Below are positions 1 to 6,770 of a stretch of 8,090 bases of DNA, piece after piece. Below the pieces are notes generated by a model. That model searched no databases and had not been told where the DNA came from. It saw only the letters and a list, made by a program, of their open reading frames with translations. Origin of the DNA: Nitriliruptoraceae bacterium. GTDB lineage: Bacteria > Actinomycetota > Nitriliruptoria > Nitriliruptorales > Nitriliruptoraceae. Each line of letters begins with the position of its first letter. Position 1 is the first letter of the stretch. The stretch covers positions 1-8,090 of the forward strand of contig SKNK01000519.1 in assembly GCA_007120565.1 (NCBI GenBank). The letters are read 5' to 3'. Both the position numbers and the translations under genes were made by a program.

Positions 1-1
1 C

Positions 2-466
2 GAGCTGTTCCGGCTGGACTCGCTGGAGGCGGTCGAGGAGCAGTTGGCCTTCCACGCGACCGGCCCCGACGCGCCCTTGGGGGTGATCGCGATGTCGCTG
101 ACCGGCGGCACCGACGGCATCAGCGACCTGGTGGCGATAGTGAACGCCGGCGTCGACGAGGTGGTGATCGACGATCTCTCGATCGCCGACGGCGACTGGG
201 AGCTGCACCCGGTGCTCGCCGGATCCGCCGACGCCGTCGTACGCAGCGCATCGGTCTCCGGGAGCGCGTTCACCGTCCCGGCACGCACCACCGCGGTGTT
301 CGTCCAGATCGACGGGCCGGAGCAGCCCGGACATCGGCCACCGCACGCTGGCGAGCCCGGGCCGCCGCCACACGCCGGCGTGCCCGGCCGCCCACCGCAT
401 GCCGGCAACCCGGGCAAAGTGGGCAGTCCGAGCAGCATCCCGGGCTCAGCACGACAGGTTCGCTGA
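2..466 (+). CDS. Pullulanase-type alpha-1,6-glucosidase, C-terminal fragment
   Basis: The frame is open from the left edge, so this is only the last 154 residues of a longer gene. It starts ELFRLDSLEAVEEQLAFHATG and runs through GVIAMSLTGG, DLVAIVNAG, WELHPVLAGSADAVVRSAS and FTVPARTTAVFVQ. This run resembles the C-terminal all-beta domain of pullulanase-type glycoside hydrolase family 13 debranching enzymes, which hydrolyse alpha-1,6 branches in pullulan, starch or glycogen. The catalytic barrel lies outside the window. The family normally ends soon after the TVPARTxAVFVQ strand. Here about 50 extra residues follow, rich in Pro, Gly and His, with three PPHAGxPG units (335-415). The stop is TGA at 464-466 and a hairpin begins 4 bases later. 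Family assignment rests on recalled resemblance of this C-terminal motif only, so the exact substrate is uncertain. Confidence 0.8.
   Translation, partial: ELFRLDSLEAVEEQLAFHATGPDAPLGVIAMSLTGGTDGISDLVAIVNAGVDEVVIDDLSIADGDWELHPVLAGSADAVVRSASVSGSAFTVPARTTAVFVQIDGPEQPGHRPPHAGEPGPPPHAGVPGRPPHAGNPGKVGSPSSIPGSARQVR
335..415 (+). repeat. Three tandem 27-bp coding repeats (xPPHAGxPG)
   Basis: Within the pullulanase tail three 9-residue units follow each other without a gap: R-PPHAGEPG, P-PPHAGVPG and R-PPHAGNPG. The protein repeat is nearly perfect, but codons differ between units (for example cac/cac/cat for His and gct/gcc/gcc for Ala). This indicates an older duplication maintained at protein level rather than a fresh slippage event. 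The tail looks disordered and extended, like a linker or wall/surface-associated Pro-rich segment. Confidence 0.8.
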
Positions 467-470
467 TGAC

Positions 471-503
471 GTTGCGCCGGGGTGTTCGTCGCCCCGACGC
501 AAC
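471..503 (+). terminator. Hairpin after the pullulanase gene, candidate terminator
   Basis: GTTGCGCCGGGG (471-482) pairs with CCCCGACGCAAC (492-503), giving a 12-bp stem with a single mismatch and a 9-base loop. It starts 4 bases after the pullulanase stop, in the gap before the convergent gene ending at 557. No T-run follows on either strand, so it would be a U-less terminator or mRNA 3'-end stabiliser. It could serve either transcript. Confidence 0.6.
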
Positions 504-556
504 GCGATCGTGCACCGCCGGTCGGCCACGACCCGGGCTCAGCGGACAGGGCGTGG

Positions 557-2365
557 TCAGCCCGGGTGCAGGCCGATCAACTCGTCGGAGGTCCGCACGG
601 CTGGCGCAGCGTCGGTGGCGATGAGCTCAGCGGGACGAGGGGACTCGAACCGCCAGCTCCGTGAGACGAGAACCAACGACCCAGGGACCGAGTCATCGTC
701 GGTGGCCAGTGTCAGCCGGTCGATGAGGGGTGTCGCCGCCCCGGATCGCTCCGGAGCCACGGGCGACGCGGCGACCTCGGTGACCGTGAGCCCTGGCTCC
801 ACGCCGAGCTCCGTCGCGTACCCCTCGTCGATGTCCACGACCGCGATCCGATGGTGATCGTCGGGCGAGAGCAGGGCGAGCGCCTCGGGATCCCGCGTCG
901 GCAGCAGGCTCCAGCAGCAGGTGGCGGTGCCCAGGTCGATCTCGTGCTGGTCCGAGGCGTTGCCGTCGAGCACCGTGAGGCCGATGCTCCGTCCCTCCTG
1001 GGAGACGATGACCACGCGATCCACCGGCCACTCATCCTCCGGCACGGACGCCCCGCCGGGCGGTGTACGGACCGGCTGGACGCCGATGACATCGTCGATC
1101 TGGGACGGCGTGCGCTCCGGGTCGGTGAGGTCGTACAACTCGACCGAGGATCGTGACGGCACGGTCAGTCCCGCGTTCAGCAGTCCGGGCGGGCCATCGG
1201 GCCGGTAGCGGATGGCCGTCGTGCCCACCACCTCGATGACCTCGTGGGAAGCGATCTCCAGCGGCCGGGCGGCCAGCGTCTCGCCGCTGCTGGGATCGAG
1301 GAGTTCGATGCGTCGATCGGTGAGCAGGGCGAGCGACCCGTCGGCTTGCGGGATCGGTGGGCGATCGCGGAGCAGCGTGCTCCCGCGCTCCCACCTCGGC
1401 ATCAGGTCGTCCAGGCCGACGCCAGCGATCGTCTGGTCATCCGATGACTGCAGGATCGCCTGGTCGTCCAGGAAGGCGACGAGGCGGGCTGGGCGCAGGG
1501 TCCCCTGAGGCTCTCCCGTTGCCCGGTCGAGCCGCGTCAACCCGCCGGTCAGTGGCCCACGGAGTTCCTGGAGGCCCAGGCCGACGGTCGCCCGGTGCCA
1601 GACGACCACCTCGCCAGCGGCCCCGGGGTGGACGCGAGCGGCCTCGTTCGCGACGCGTTGGCTCCACCGACGCTCACCGCCGTCAGCACCCAACGCCGTG
1701 ACCTTGCTGTCCCAGGTGACGATCAGCAGATCGTCGTCGATCTCAGCGACGCGGATCGGGGCGTTGGTGAGGTGGGGAAGCCGGAGCTCCTGCTGCCAGC
1801 CGACCTCGCCGGTCCCCGGGGAGATGGCGGTGAGGGTCGCGAAGGCCCGGGAAGGTTCCTCCCGGGTCTCGTCCGGCCAGTCTGTGGGCGGACCGACCTC
1901 CGTGTGCACGTGGATGAACCAGCCGCCCACCGGGTGAACCGGGCCGGGGGGAAGCTCCCTGCGCCACGTCTCACAGACCCCTCCGGTGCATGTCGGATCG
2001 GGGTCTGAGGCGAGCTCCGCCGCGGCCGGTGGGGCTGCCTGCTCGTCAGGACCGATCGCCTCGCGGTCGGGGAGCACCACCTCGGCGCTGCTCTCCGGTG
2101 GCTCCTCGATCCCCGGGCTCCGGGCGACGGTGGCAGCGACCACCGCAGCGAGCACAAGGACGACCACGACTCCCGCTGCCACGACCGCCCGAAGGATCGG
2201 GCCACCAGGCCCACGTCCCGATCGCACCACCTCGAACCCAGGGCCCTCGTCGCTGGCCACGGAGAGCACAGCACCGCAGCCACCGCAGAACCTCGCCGTC
2301 CGCCGCGGCCAGAACGCGCCACAGGCCACGCACTCGACGTTGCGGATGCGGTGCCAGCGGTCCAT
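557..2365 (-). CDS. Zinc-ribbon, single-TM, PQQ-like beta-propeller protein
   Basis: A 602-residue protein of unknown specific role. The N-terminus has a zinc ribbon, C12-x2-C15 and C27-x2-C30, in a short cytoplasmic segment. Residues about 57-82 are a strongly hydrophobic single membrane span. An acidic, Pro/Ala-rich linker follows (about 84-124), then a Cys pair at 126 and 131 (CTGGVC) that could form a disulfide. From about 135 the chain shows repeats of PQQ-like (BamB/quinoprotein-type) propeller blades: LTAISPGTGEVGWQQEL (about 178-194), VTALGADGGERRWSQ (about 222-236), LTRLDRATGEPQG (about 276-288), VGLDDLMPRWERG and IELLDPSSGETLAAR (353-367). PQQ-binding residues are not evident, so a structural or binding role outside the membrane is more likely than dehydrogenase activity. 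A Cys-Cys pair lies at 483-484. It lies 111 bp downstream of the transporter gene on the same strand and may have its own leaderless promoter. Confidence 0.75.
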   Translation of the reverse strand: MDRWHRIRNVECVACGAFWPRRTARFCGGCGAVLSVASDEGPGFEVVRSGRGPGGPILRAVVAAGVVVVLVLAAVVAATVARSPGIEEPPESSAEVVLPDREAIGPDEQAAPPAAAELASDPDPTCTGGVCETWRRELPPGPVHPVGGWFIHVHTEVGPPTDWPDETREEPSRAFATLTAISPGTGEVGWQQELRLPHLTNAPIRVAEIDDDLLIVTWDSKVTALGADGGERRWSQRVANEAARVHPGAAGEVVVWHRATVGLGLQELRGPLTGGLTRLDRATGEPQGTLRPARLVAFLDDQAILQSSDDQTIAGVGLDDLMPRWERGSTLLRDRPPIPQADGSLALLTDRRIELLDPSSGETLAARPLEIASHEVIEVVGTTAIRYRPDGPPGLLNAGLTVPSRSSVELYDLTDPERTPSQIDDVIGVQPVRTPPGGASVPEDEWPVDRVVIVSQEGRSIGLTVLDGNASDQHEIDLGTATCCWSLLPTRDPEALALLSPDDHHRIAVVDIDEGYATELGVEPGLTVTEVAASPVAPERSGAATPLIDRLTLATDDDSVPGSLVLVSRSWRFESPRPAELIATDAAPAVRTSDELIGLHPG

Positions 2366-2371
2366 GTCCCA

Positions 2372-2377
2372 ACGGTA
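2372..2377 (-). promoter_or_regulatory. Possible -10 hexamer for a leaderless transcript
   Basis: On the minus strand TACCGT (a TAnnnT hexamer) lies 6 bases before the ATG at 2365, and no good Shine-Dalgarno sequence lies in between. The transcript would start at or next to the start codon, as is common in actinobacteria. I see no convincing -35, so this is weak. Confidence 0.3.
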
Positions 2378-2435
2378 CGCGTCCGACCGGGCGACGTCCC
2401 CGGTGCGTCGAGGTCGTCTCGTCTCCGCGGACCCC

Positions 2436-2450
2436 GGTCACGGGGTGACC
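2436..2450 (-). terminator. Small perfect inverted repeat after the transporter gene
   Basis: GGTCAC-GGG-GTGACC is a perfect 6-bp inverted repeat with a 3-base loop, 26 bases past the transporter stop at 2477 and before the next gene on the same strand. An alternative CCCCG-N4-CGGGG pairing overlaps it. There is no U-tract. It is a weak terminator candidate and could instead be an operator for the downstream gene. Confidence 0.3.
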
Positions 2451-2476
2451 CGCGCGGGAAGTCGCCGATGGTCCGC

Positions 2477-3817
2477 CTACAGCAGGACCGTCACGGCGAT
2501 CCACACCAGTACGGCCACCGGCAGCCAGCGGCCGACGGTGTAGATCCGTTGGACCCACCACCTCGAGGTGGTCCCGAGCGCAGACTGCAGCCGCGCCGGA
2601 GGTACCAGCCAACAGAAGAAGCCCGCACCGAAGATGCCGGAGAACAGGATGAACTGGCCCCCGACGTACTGGTCCAGCCAGTCGAGGAAGCGGGTCTCCC
2701 CGATGCTGACCTCGAGCGGGGTGAAGCTCAACGCCGACGGGATCGCGAGGAGCAGCATGACGCCGGCGACCCCAAGCACGGCAGGCGTGTGCCGTAGGCG
2801 GAACTCCTCGGCGACCGCACTCAGGATCACCTTGAGCCCGGCCAGGCTGGAACTGAACGCGGCGACGAAGAACAACCCGAAGAAGGCGATCGCCAACGGC
2901 AGCCCCCACGCCATCCCCTCGAAGGCCCGAGGCAACGTGCTGAAGGCCAGTTGGCTGCCCTCGCCGGGGTCCAGACCGTGGGTGAACACGAACGGGAAGA
3001 TCATCCAGCCGGCGAGCAGCGCGATGCACGTCTCGGTGACCGCGATGATCAACGACGCGCGAGGGACGTGGGCCTTCTTCGGGATGTAGCTGCCGTAGGT
3101 GACGAGGTAGCCCTGGCCGATCGCCAGCGAGTAGAAGCCCTGCCCGAACGCGATGACCCATAGCGTCGGGTCACGCAACGCGGACAGGTCGGTCCCGAAC
3201 AGGAACCCGCGCGCCTCGTCCCAACCGGGCGTCCGACTCGCGGCGATCACCAGGCCGACGATCAGCAGCAAGAGCAGCGGCATGAGGAACTTCGAGAAGC
3301 TCTCGATCGCGCTGATACCCCGGATCAACAGGATCGTGGCCAGGACGACGACCACCACGAGGTAGAACAGGGAGGCGTAGCCGGAGGAGAAGTCCTCGAA
3401 GAGGCGGACGTTGTTGCGGACCGCATCCGCCGCGTACCCCAGCGTCCAACCGGTGATCACGAGGTAGTAGCTGGTGATGACGGTGGTGAGGCCGACGACG
3501 AACCACCCGTACCACGCGCCGCTCCGGTGCACCTGTCGGTAGGTGTGCACCGTGTTGCCCTGCGCCAGGCGGCCAGCAGCTACCTCGAGGTACATCAGGG
3601 GAAGGCAGACGACCGCCATCGCGATGAGGTAGGCGAGGATGAACCCGCCACCGCCGTACTCACCGGCGAGGTAGGGGAAGCGCCAGATGTTGCCCAGCCC
3701 AACCGCAGCAGCCGCCATCGAGAAGACGAACGCGGGTTCCGACGACCACTGTCCGCGGCTCTTGGCCGTCTCGTCCCCGGGGCGCGCGGGCTCTTCTCCT
3801 GCTCCGATCTCCGGCAC
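2477..3817 (-). CDS. SNF-family sodium-dependent (neurotransmitter-type) symporter
   Basis: A 446-residue inner-membrane transporter of the neurotransmitter:sodium symporter family (LeuT fold), which imports amino acids or related amines driven by the sodium gradient. The TM1 signature AAAAVGLGNIWRFPYL is at about 35-50, including the unwound-helix Asn43. TM3 carries SYYLVITGWTLGY (116-128), with the tyrosine pair that in LeuT contacts the substrate carboxylate. TM8 has AAFSSSLAGL (319-328), matching the Na2-site Ala/Thr/Ser of LeuT with Ser in place of Thr. I count about 11 hydrophobic segments, the last ending at the C-terminus. That is the compact 11-TM form of bacterial members rather than the 12-TM LeuT. 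The start chosen is GTG at 3817, because an ideal AGGAGG lies 9 bases upstream. An upstream GTG (3868) would add 17 residues but has no Shine-Dalgarno. The substrate cannot be read from sequence. Confidence 0.92.
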   Translation of the reverse strand: MPEIGAGEEPARPGDETAKSRGQWSSEPAFVFSMAAAAVGLGNIWRFPYLAGEYGGGGFILAYLIAMAVVCLPLMYLEVAAGRLAQGNTVHTYRQVHRSGAWYGWFVVGLTTVITSYYLVITGWTLGYAADAVRNNVRLFEDFSSGYASLFYLVVVVVLATILLIRGISAIESFSKFLMPLLLLLIVGLVIAASRTPGWDEARGFLFGTDLSALRDPTLWVIAFGQGFYSLAIGQGYLVTYGSYIPKKAHVPRASLIIAVTETCIALLAGWMIFPFVFTHGLDPGEGSQLAFSTLPRAFEGMAWGLPLAIAFFGLFFVAAFSSSLAGLKVILSAVAEEFRLRHTPAVLGVAGVMLLLAIPSALSFTPLEVSIGETRFLDWLDQYVGGQFILFSGIFGAGFFCWLVPPARLQSALGTTSRWWVQRIYTVGRWLPVAVLVWIAVTVLL

Positions 3818-3826
3818 GGACGAACG

Positions 3827-3832
3827 CCTCCT
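3827..3832 (-). promoter_or_regulatory. Shine-Dalgarno AGGAGG that fixes the transporter start
   Basis: On the minus strand AGGAGG sits 9 bases upstream of GTG 3817, the best ribosome binding site in the window. It lies inside the longer frame beginning at 3868 and so argues against that start. Confidence 0.75.
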
Positions 3833-3904
3833 GTTGGTGGTCGCGAAGGGAGAACCCGTCAGCCGCACCTGGCGAGCGCCGGGTCCAGCAGGCGCCGACG
3901 TTAC

Positions 3905-4219
3905 TCACCCTCGAGGTGGAGCGAGCACCCGATCACGCCGCCCGATGCTGATGAGCACCATGGACCGACCGTCGTGTCCGATGTCACGAGCACCGTGCAT
4001 GCCCAACCGCTGCATCACGGCACGTGAGCGCTGGTTCGCCGGCTCGGCGAAGGCGACCACCTCATCGACGTCGAGGTGGTCGAAGGCGAAGGCCAGTCCC
4101 GCCCGGCCGATCTCGGTGGCGTAGCCCTGACCCCAACGGTCGCCGCGCAGGTACCAACCGACCTCGAACCGCTCACGGCCATCGACGGGTCTCCATGAGA
4201 CGCCACCCCGCCCGACCAC
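3905..4219 (-). CDS. GNAT-family N-acetyltransferase, N-terminally truncated
   Basis: A 104-residue frame holding the acetyl-CoA-binding half of a RimJ/RimL-type GNAT acetyltransferase: EVGWYLRGDRWGQGYATEIGRAGLAFAF (about 19-46, with the R/W-G-x-G-x-A pyrophosphate loop) and the C-terminal EPANQRSRAVMQRLGM (59-74). Family members are usually about 160-180 residues. The first 60-70 residues, which form the start of the fold and much of the acceptor-substrate site, are absent. The GTG start at 4219 has no ribosome binding site. The frame continues upstream as PCDRR, also GNAT-like, before a TGA at 4235-4237, so homology is cut by the stop rather than by the start codon. It is therefore probably a decayed or partly deleted gene. 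It precedes the transporter gene by 87 bp on the same strand. A hairpin-capable GCGCC-N10-GGCGC (3876-3895) lies just after its stop. Confidence 0.65.
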   Translation of the reverse strand: MVGRGGVSWRPVDGRERFEVGWYLRGDRWGQGYATEIGRAGLAFAFDHLDVDEVVAFAEPANQRSRAVMQRLGMHGARDIGHDGRSMVLISIGRRDRVLAPPRG

Positions 4220-4329
4220 CCGGCGATCGCAGGGTCACGGTGGAGCTCGACGGCATCGTTGACGACGTCTTCGGAACCGGAGATGCCTGCTAGCTTCGTT
4301 CACGTGGTCGTCTGACGTATCGGAGCCCT

Positions 4330-5316
4330 GTGGACCCCATGCCCTACCGACGACTCGGCAAGACCGGGTACGACGTGAGCGCGGTCAGTCTCGGTACCTG
4401 GGCGATGGGCGGCGGCTGGGGTCCGGTCGACGACGAGCGCAGCCTGGCCACCCTGCACGCGGCGGTCGACGCCGGCACCAACCTCCTGGACACCGCCGAC
4501 GTGTACGGCGATGGACACAGCGAGCGCGTCATCGCTCGCTTCCTCGCCGAACGGGACGAACGGATCTACGTCGCGACGAAGGTCGGTCGGCGCGCTCCCC
4601 TCGACCCCGCCGAGTACACCCTCGACAACCTGCGCGCCTGGACCGAGCGGTGCCGCGACAACCTCGGCGTCGCCACCCTCGATCTCGTCCAGCTGCACTG
4701 CCCCCCGCCGGAGGTCTACGACCGGCCGGAGATCTTCGCGTCGTTGGACCGGCTGGTCGAGGACGGGCTCATCGCCCACTACGGCGTCAGCGTCGAAACC
4801 GTGGACGAGGCGCTCCGCGCGATCCGCAACCCCGGTGTCGCCACCGTCCAGATCATCCTCAACATGTTCCGCCAGAAGCCGCTCGAGGAGTTCCTGGGCG
4901 CCGCAAGCGAGGCGGATGTCGGCGTCATCGCTCGGGTGCCACTGGCCTCTGGACTGCTGAGTGGCAAGATGACGCGCGACACGACCTTCCCCGAGGACGA
5001 CCACCGCAACTTCAACCGTGACGGCCAGGCGTTCGACGTCGGCGAGACCTTCGCCGGTGTCGACCTCGCCACCGGCATCGCTGCGGTCGAGGAGTTGGCC
5101 GATCTCCCGCCTGCGGGAACCTCGCTGGCGCAGCTGGCGATCCGGTGGATCCTGATGCATCAGGTCAGCACCGTGATCCCCGGCGCGAAGGACCCTGCCC
5201 AGGCTCGAGAGAACGCGGCTGCCGCGACCGCCCCTCCGCTGGACGACGCCGCGATGCAGCGCGTCCGCGAGGTCTACCAACGCCACATCGCCCCGCAGGT
5301 CCACCACCGCTGGTAG
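4330..5316 (+). CDS. Aldo/keto reductase
   Basis: A 328-residue cytoplasmic NAD(P)H-dependent oxidoreductase that reduces aldehydes or ketones to alcohols, with the (beta/alpha)8 fold. The full catalytic tetrad is visible: D54 (in LLDTADVYG), Y59, K84 (VATKVG) and H123 (VQLHCPP). The cofactor region VPLASGLLSGK (203-213) and the C-terminal STVIPGAKDPAQARENAAA motif (about 281-299), typical of NADPH-preferring members, are both present. Length is normal for bacterial members. GTG at 4330 is taken as the start. ATG at 4339, giving MPYRRLGKTG, fits the usual family N-terminus equally well. A GGAG at 4322-4325 is 4 bases from the GTG and 13 from the ATG, so the choice is not settled. It is divergent from the GNAT remnant and convergent with the RibD-fold gene. 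The physiological substrate is unknown. Confidence 0.93.
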   Translation: MDPMPYRRLGKTGYDVSAVSLGTWAMGGGWGPVDDERSLATLHAAVDAGTNLLDTADVYGDGHSERVIARFLAERDERIYVATKVGRRAPLDPAEYTLDNLRAWTERCRDNLGVATLDLVQLHCPPPEVYDRPEIFASLDRLVEDGLIAHYGVSVETVDEALRAIRNPGVATVQIILNMFRQKPLEEFLGAASEADVGVIARVPLASGLLSGKMTRDTTFPEDDHRNFNRDGQAFDVGETFAGVDLATGIAAVEELADLPPAGTSLAQLAIRWILMHQVSTVIPGAKDPAQARENAAAATAPPLDDAAMQRVREVYQRHIAPQVHHRW

Positions 5317-5328
5317 CGGACCATGGCG

Positions 5329-5344
5329 CCGACCTCCGGGTCGG
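5329..5344 (+). terminator. UNCG-type hairpin between convergent genes
   Basis: CCGACC-TCCG-GGTCGG is a perfect 6-bp stem. On the plus-strand RNA the loop is C(UCCG)G, a member of the very stable UNCG tetraloop class. It lies 12 bases after the aldo/keto reductase stop and 7 bases from the stop of the convergent gene. No U-run follows. It is a good candidate terminator or 3'-end stabiliser for the reductase mRNA. Confidence 0.55.
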
Positions 5345-5351
5345 GGAACGG

Positions 5352-5894
5352 TCAACGAGCCACGCGATACCACAGGCTGAGCGGACCAGTGCGGTCCGGA
5401 TCGATGGCCTCGAGCTTGATGCGGGTTCCGCCGGCATGTTCGAACAGCCGGACCCCGTCGCCCAGGAGGATCGGCGCGACGAGGACCAGGATCTCGTCGA
5501 GGAGTTGGGCCTCCAGGCATTGCTTCGCGACGCTCGCGCCCAGGACGTTGACGTACTTGCCGTTGGCTGCCTGCTTCGCGGCCAACACCGCCGTGGAAAG
5601 ATCCGTCGTGAAGGTCAGATCGGGGTCACCTGGCGCCTCGTCGGGGTGGTGTGTCAGCACGATCGTCGGTCCGTGCCACTGTCCCCCGAACGCGCCTTCA
5701 TCGTCGGTGCCGGCGTTCGGATCGTCTCCGGCGAAGGTGGTCTTGCCGACCAGGAGGGCACCGATGTTGCTCATGAGATCATCGACCTCGGAGTTCGACC
5801 GAACGAGCAGATCGCTGAGCCAGGACATGTCCCCGTCGACGCCGGCGATGAAGCCATCCAGCGACATGGTCGCGGAGTACAGCAGCTTGCTCAT
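5352..5894 (-). CDS. Dihydrofolate reductase / RibD C-terminal family protein
   Basis: A 180-residue protein with the dihydrofolate-reductase-like fold of the RibD C-terminal domain (the YyaP/YwjB group of small reductases). Visible family marks are the N-terminal SATMSLDGFIAGVDGDMSW (7-25), LLVGKTTF (47-54), the cofactor-region NVLGASVAKQCLEAQLLDE (116-134) and APILLGDGVRLFE (140-152). Length is normal for stand-alone members. These are presumed NAD(P)H-dependent reductases with unknown substrate; true folate reductase activity should not be assumed. ATG 5894 has AGGAGG only 3 bases upstream, an unusually short spacing. The gene lies 87 bp downstream of the MerR-VOC regulator on the same strand with no clear promoter between, so co-transcription is likely. 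That would make it the probable regulated enzyme. Confidence 0.88.
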   Translation of the reverse strand: MSKLLYSATMSLDGFIAGVDGDMSWLSDLLVRSNSEVDDLMSNIGALLVGKTTFAGDDPNAGTDDEGAFGGQWHGPTIVLTHHPDEAPGDPDLTFTTDLSTAVLAAKQAANGKYVNVLGASVAKQCLEAQLLDEILVLVAPILLGDGVRLFEHAGGTRIKLEAIDPDRTGPLSLWYRVAR

Positions 5895-5897
5895 GAT

Positions 5898-5903
5898 CCT
5901 CCT
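5898..5903 (-). promoter_or_regulatory. Shine-Dalgarno AGGAGG with short spacing
   Basis: On the minus strand AGGAGG is followed by only ATC before the ATG at 5894. The complementarity is perfect, but the 3-base spacing is tighter than the usual 5-9, which may lower translation. No other start with better spacing is evident. Confidence 0.6.
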
Positions 5904-5981
5904 GACCGTGGTGGCTGAAGTGGCAGACGACGGGCCCTGCGGGAACTCATCGCGTCGGTGCCGAGTGCAGGTAGCGCTCCG

Positions 5982-6761
5982 TCAGTCGAGCGGTCGCATG
6001 AAGGACCACAGCCCACCCTCGGGGTCCCACGCGCTGTAGACGCGATAGCCGTAGGGTTGGTCGATCGGTTCCTGGGCGATCGAGGCGCCTCTGTCGCGCG
6101 CCTGCCGGTGATGTTCGTCGACGTCGTCGACCATGACGGCCACGCCGGAGGTGGCTGCCCCCAACGTGCGTGGCGAGGCCAGCCGGAAGTTGGGATCCTC
6201 CCCGTGGAGCCAGATCACGCCGTCGCCTGCATGGATCTCGCCGTGGACGACACGACCGTCCTCGGTGCGGTCGAGCTTGCCGGGTCCCAGCCCGAACACA
6301 CCGGTCAGGTACTCGTAGGCAGCTTCCAGGTCGGTGTAGACCAGGAAGCTGATCCGCCTCTGCACACGGTCGTCGAGCATCGTCATCGTCTCCAGGAGTT
6401 CGAGAAGGTCATCGTTGAGCGGTCCGTGATCGGCAACCTCGGAGCTGAGGAGTCCGAGTACGCGGGTTCGCAGTCGAGAGGTCGCCTCGAGGCGTTCCTC
6501 GAGTTCGGCGAGGTGGTTGGTCAACGCGCCGCGAAGGCTCCACGCCGGATCATCGAGCGCGCGCCCGATCTCCTGGAGCGGGAGCCCGAATCGGCGGAGC
6601 AGGGTGATGCGGTAGAGCCGCTCGACGTCGTCTGGACCGTAGACACGGTGCCCACCATCACTTCGCTCGGAGGCAGTCAGCAGTCCGATCTCCTCGTAGT
6701 AGTGCAAGGTGCGCACCGTCAGGCCCGTGGCTGCTGCCATCTCACCGATCTTGCGTCCCAC
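5982..6761 (-). CDS. MerR-family regulator fused to a C-terminal VOC domain
   Basis: A 259-residue predicted one-component transcription factor. Residues 1-70 are a MerR winged helix-turn-helix: KIGEMAAATGLTVRTLHYYEEIGLL, then GGHRVYGPDDVERLYRI and LRRFGLPLQEIGRALDD. Residues about 76-130 form the charged dimerisation coiled coil. Residues about 136-257 match a vicinal-oxygen-chelate (glyoxalase/bleomycin-resistance, PhnB-like) domain: ISFLVYTDLEAAYEYLTGVFGL, HGEIHAGDGVIWLHG, GVAVMVDDVDEHHRQARDRGA and QPYGYRVYSAWDPEGGLWSF. It lacks the Cys residues that metal- and redox-sensing MerR proteins use, so the VOC domain is the likely effector-binding part. The DPxGH-type position reads DPEGG, so one usual ligand is replaced. 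The start is GTG 6761, with GAGGGAG 6 bases upstream. Longer upstream frames would run through the promoter and into the divergent HAD gene. It heads a two-gene unit with the RibD-fold gene. Confidence 0.88.
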   Translation of the reverse strand: MGRKIGEMAAATGLTVRTLHYYEEIGLLTASERSDGGHRVYGPDDVERLYRITLLRRFGLPLQEIGRALDDPAWSLRGALTNHLAELEERLEATSRLRTRVLGLLSSEVADHGPLNDDLLELLETMTMLDDRVQRRISFLVYTDLEAAYEYLTGVFGLGPGKLDRTEDGRVVHGEIHAGDGVIWLHGEDPNFRLASPRTLGAATSGVAVMVDDVDEHHRQARDRGASIAQEPIDQPYGYRVYSAWDPEGGLWSFMRPLD

Positions 6762-6770
6762 GATCCGCTC

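Noticed and set aside
636..655. Minus-strand GGTTCGAGTCCCC, like a tRNA T-arm
   Set aside because: No matching acceptor stem, D-arm or anticodon arm at the right distances, a mismatch in the T-stem, and it lies inside the propeller gene in a frame coding RFESP.
2449..2458. CCCGCGCGGG palindrome
   Set aside because: Short G+C-only palindromes are expected by chance at this composition and it has no loop for a terminator.
2046..3161. Minus-strand frame spanning the transporter/propeller gap
   Set aside because: A shifted-frame shadow of both neighbouring genes, Arg-rich and without homology. It crosses a real gene boundary.
4024..4293. Plus-strand frame over the GNAT region ending DGIVDDVFGTGDAC
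   Set aside because: Most of it is an Arg-rich complement of the GNAT motif region. Only the last 20 residues look natural and no family is recognised.
4300..5520. Long minus-strand open frame antisense to the aldo/keto reductase
   Set aside because: It is the complement of a gene with a complete catalytic tetrad. Its product is low-complexity, Arg/Gly/Val-rich and without a recognisable motif; such frames are routine in high-G+C DNA.
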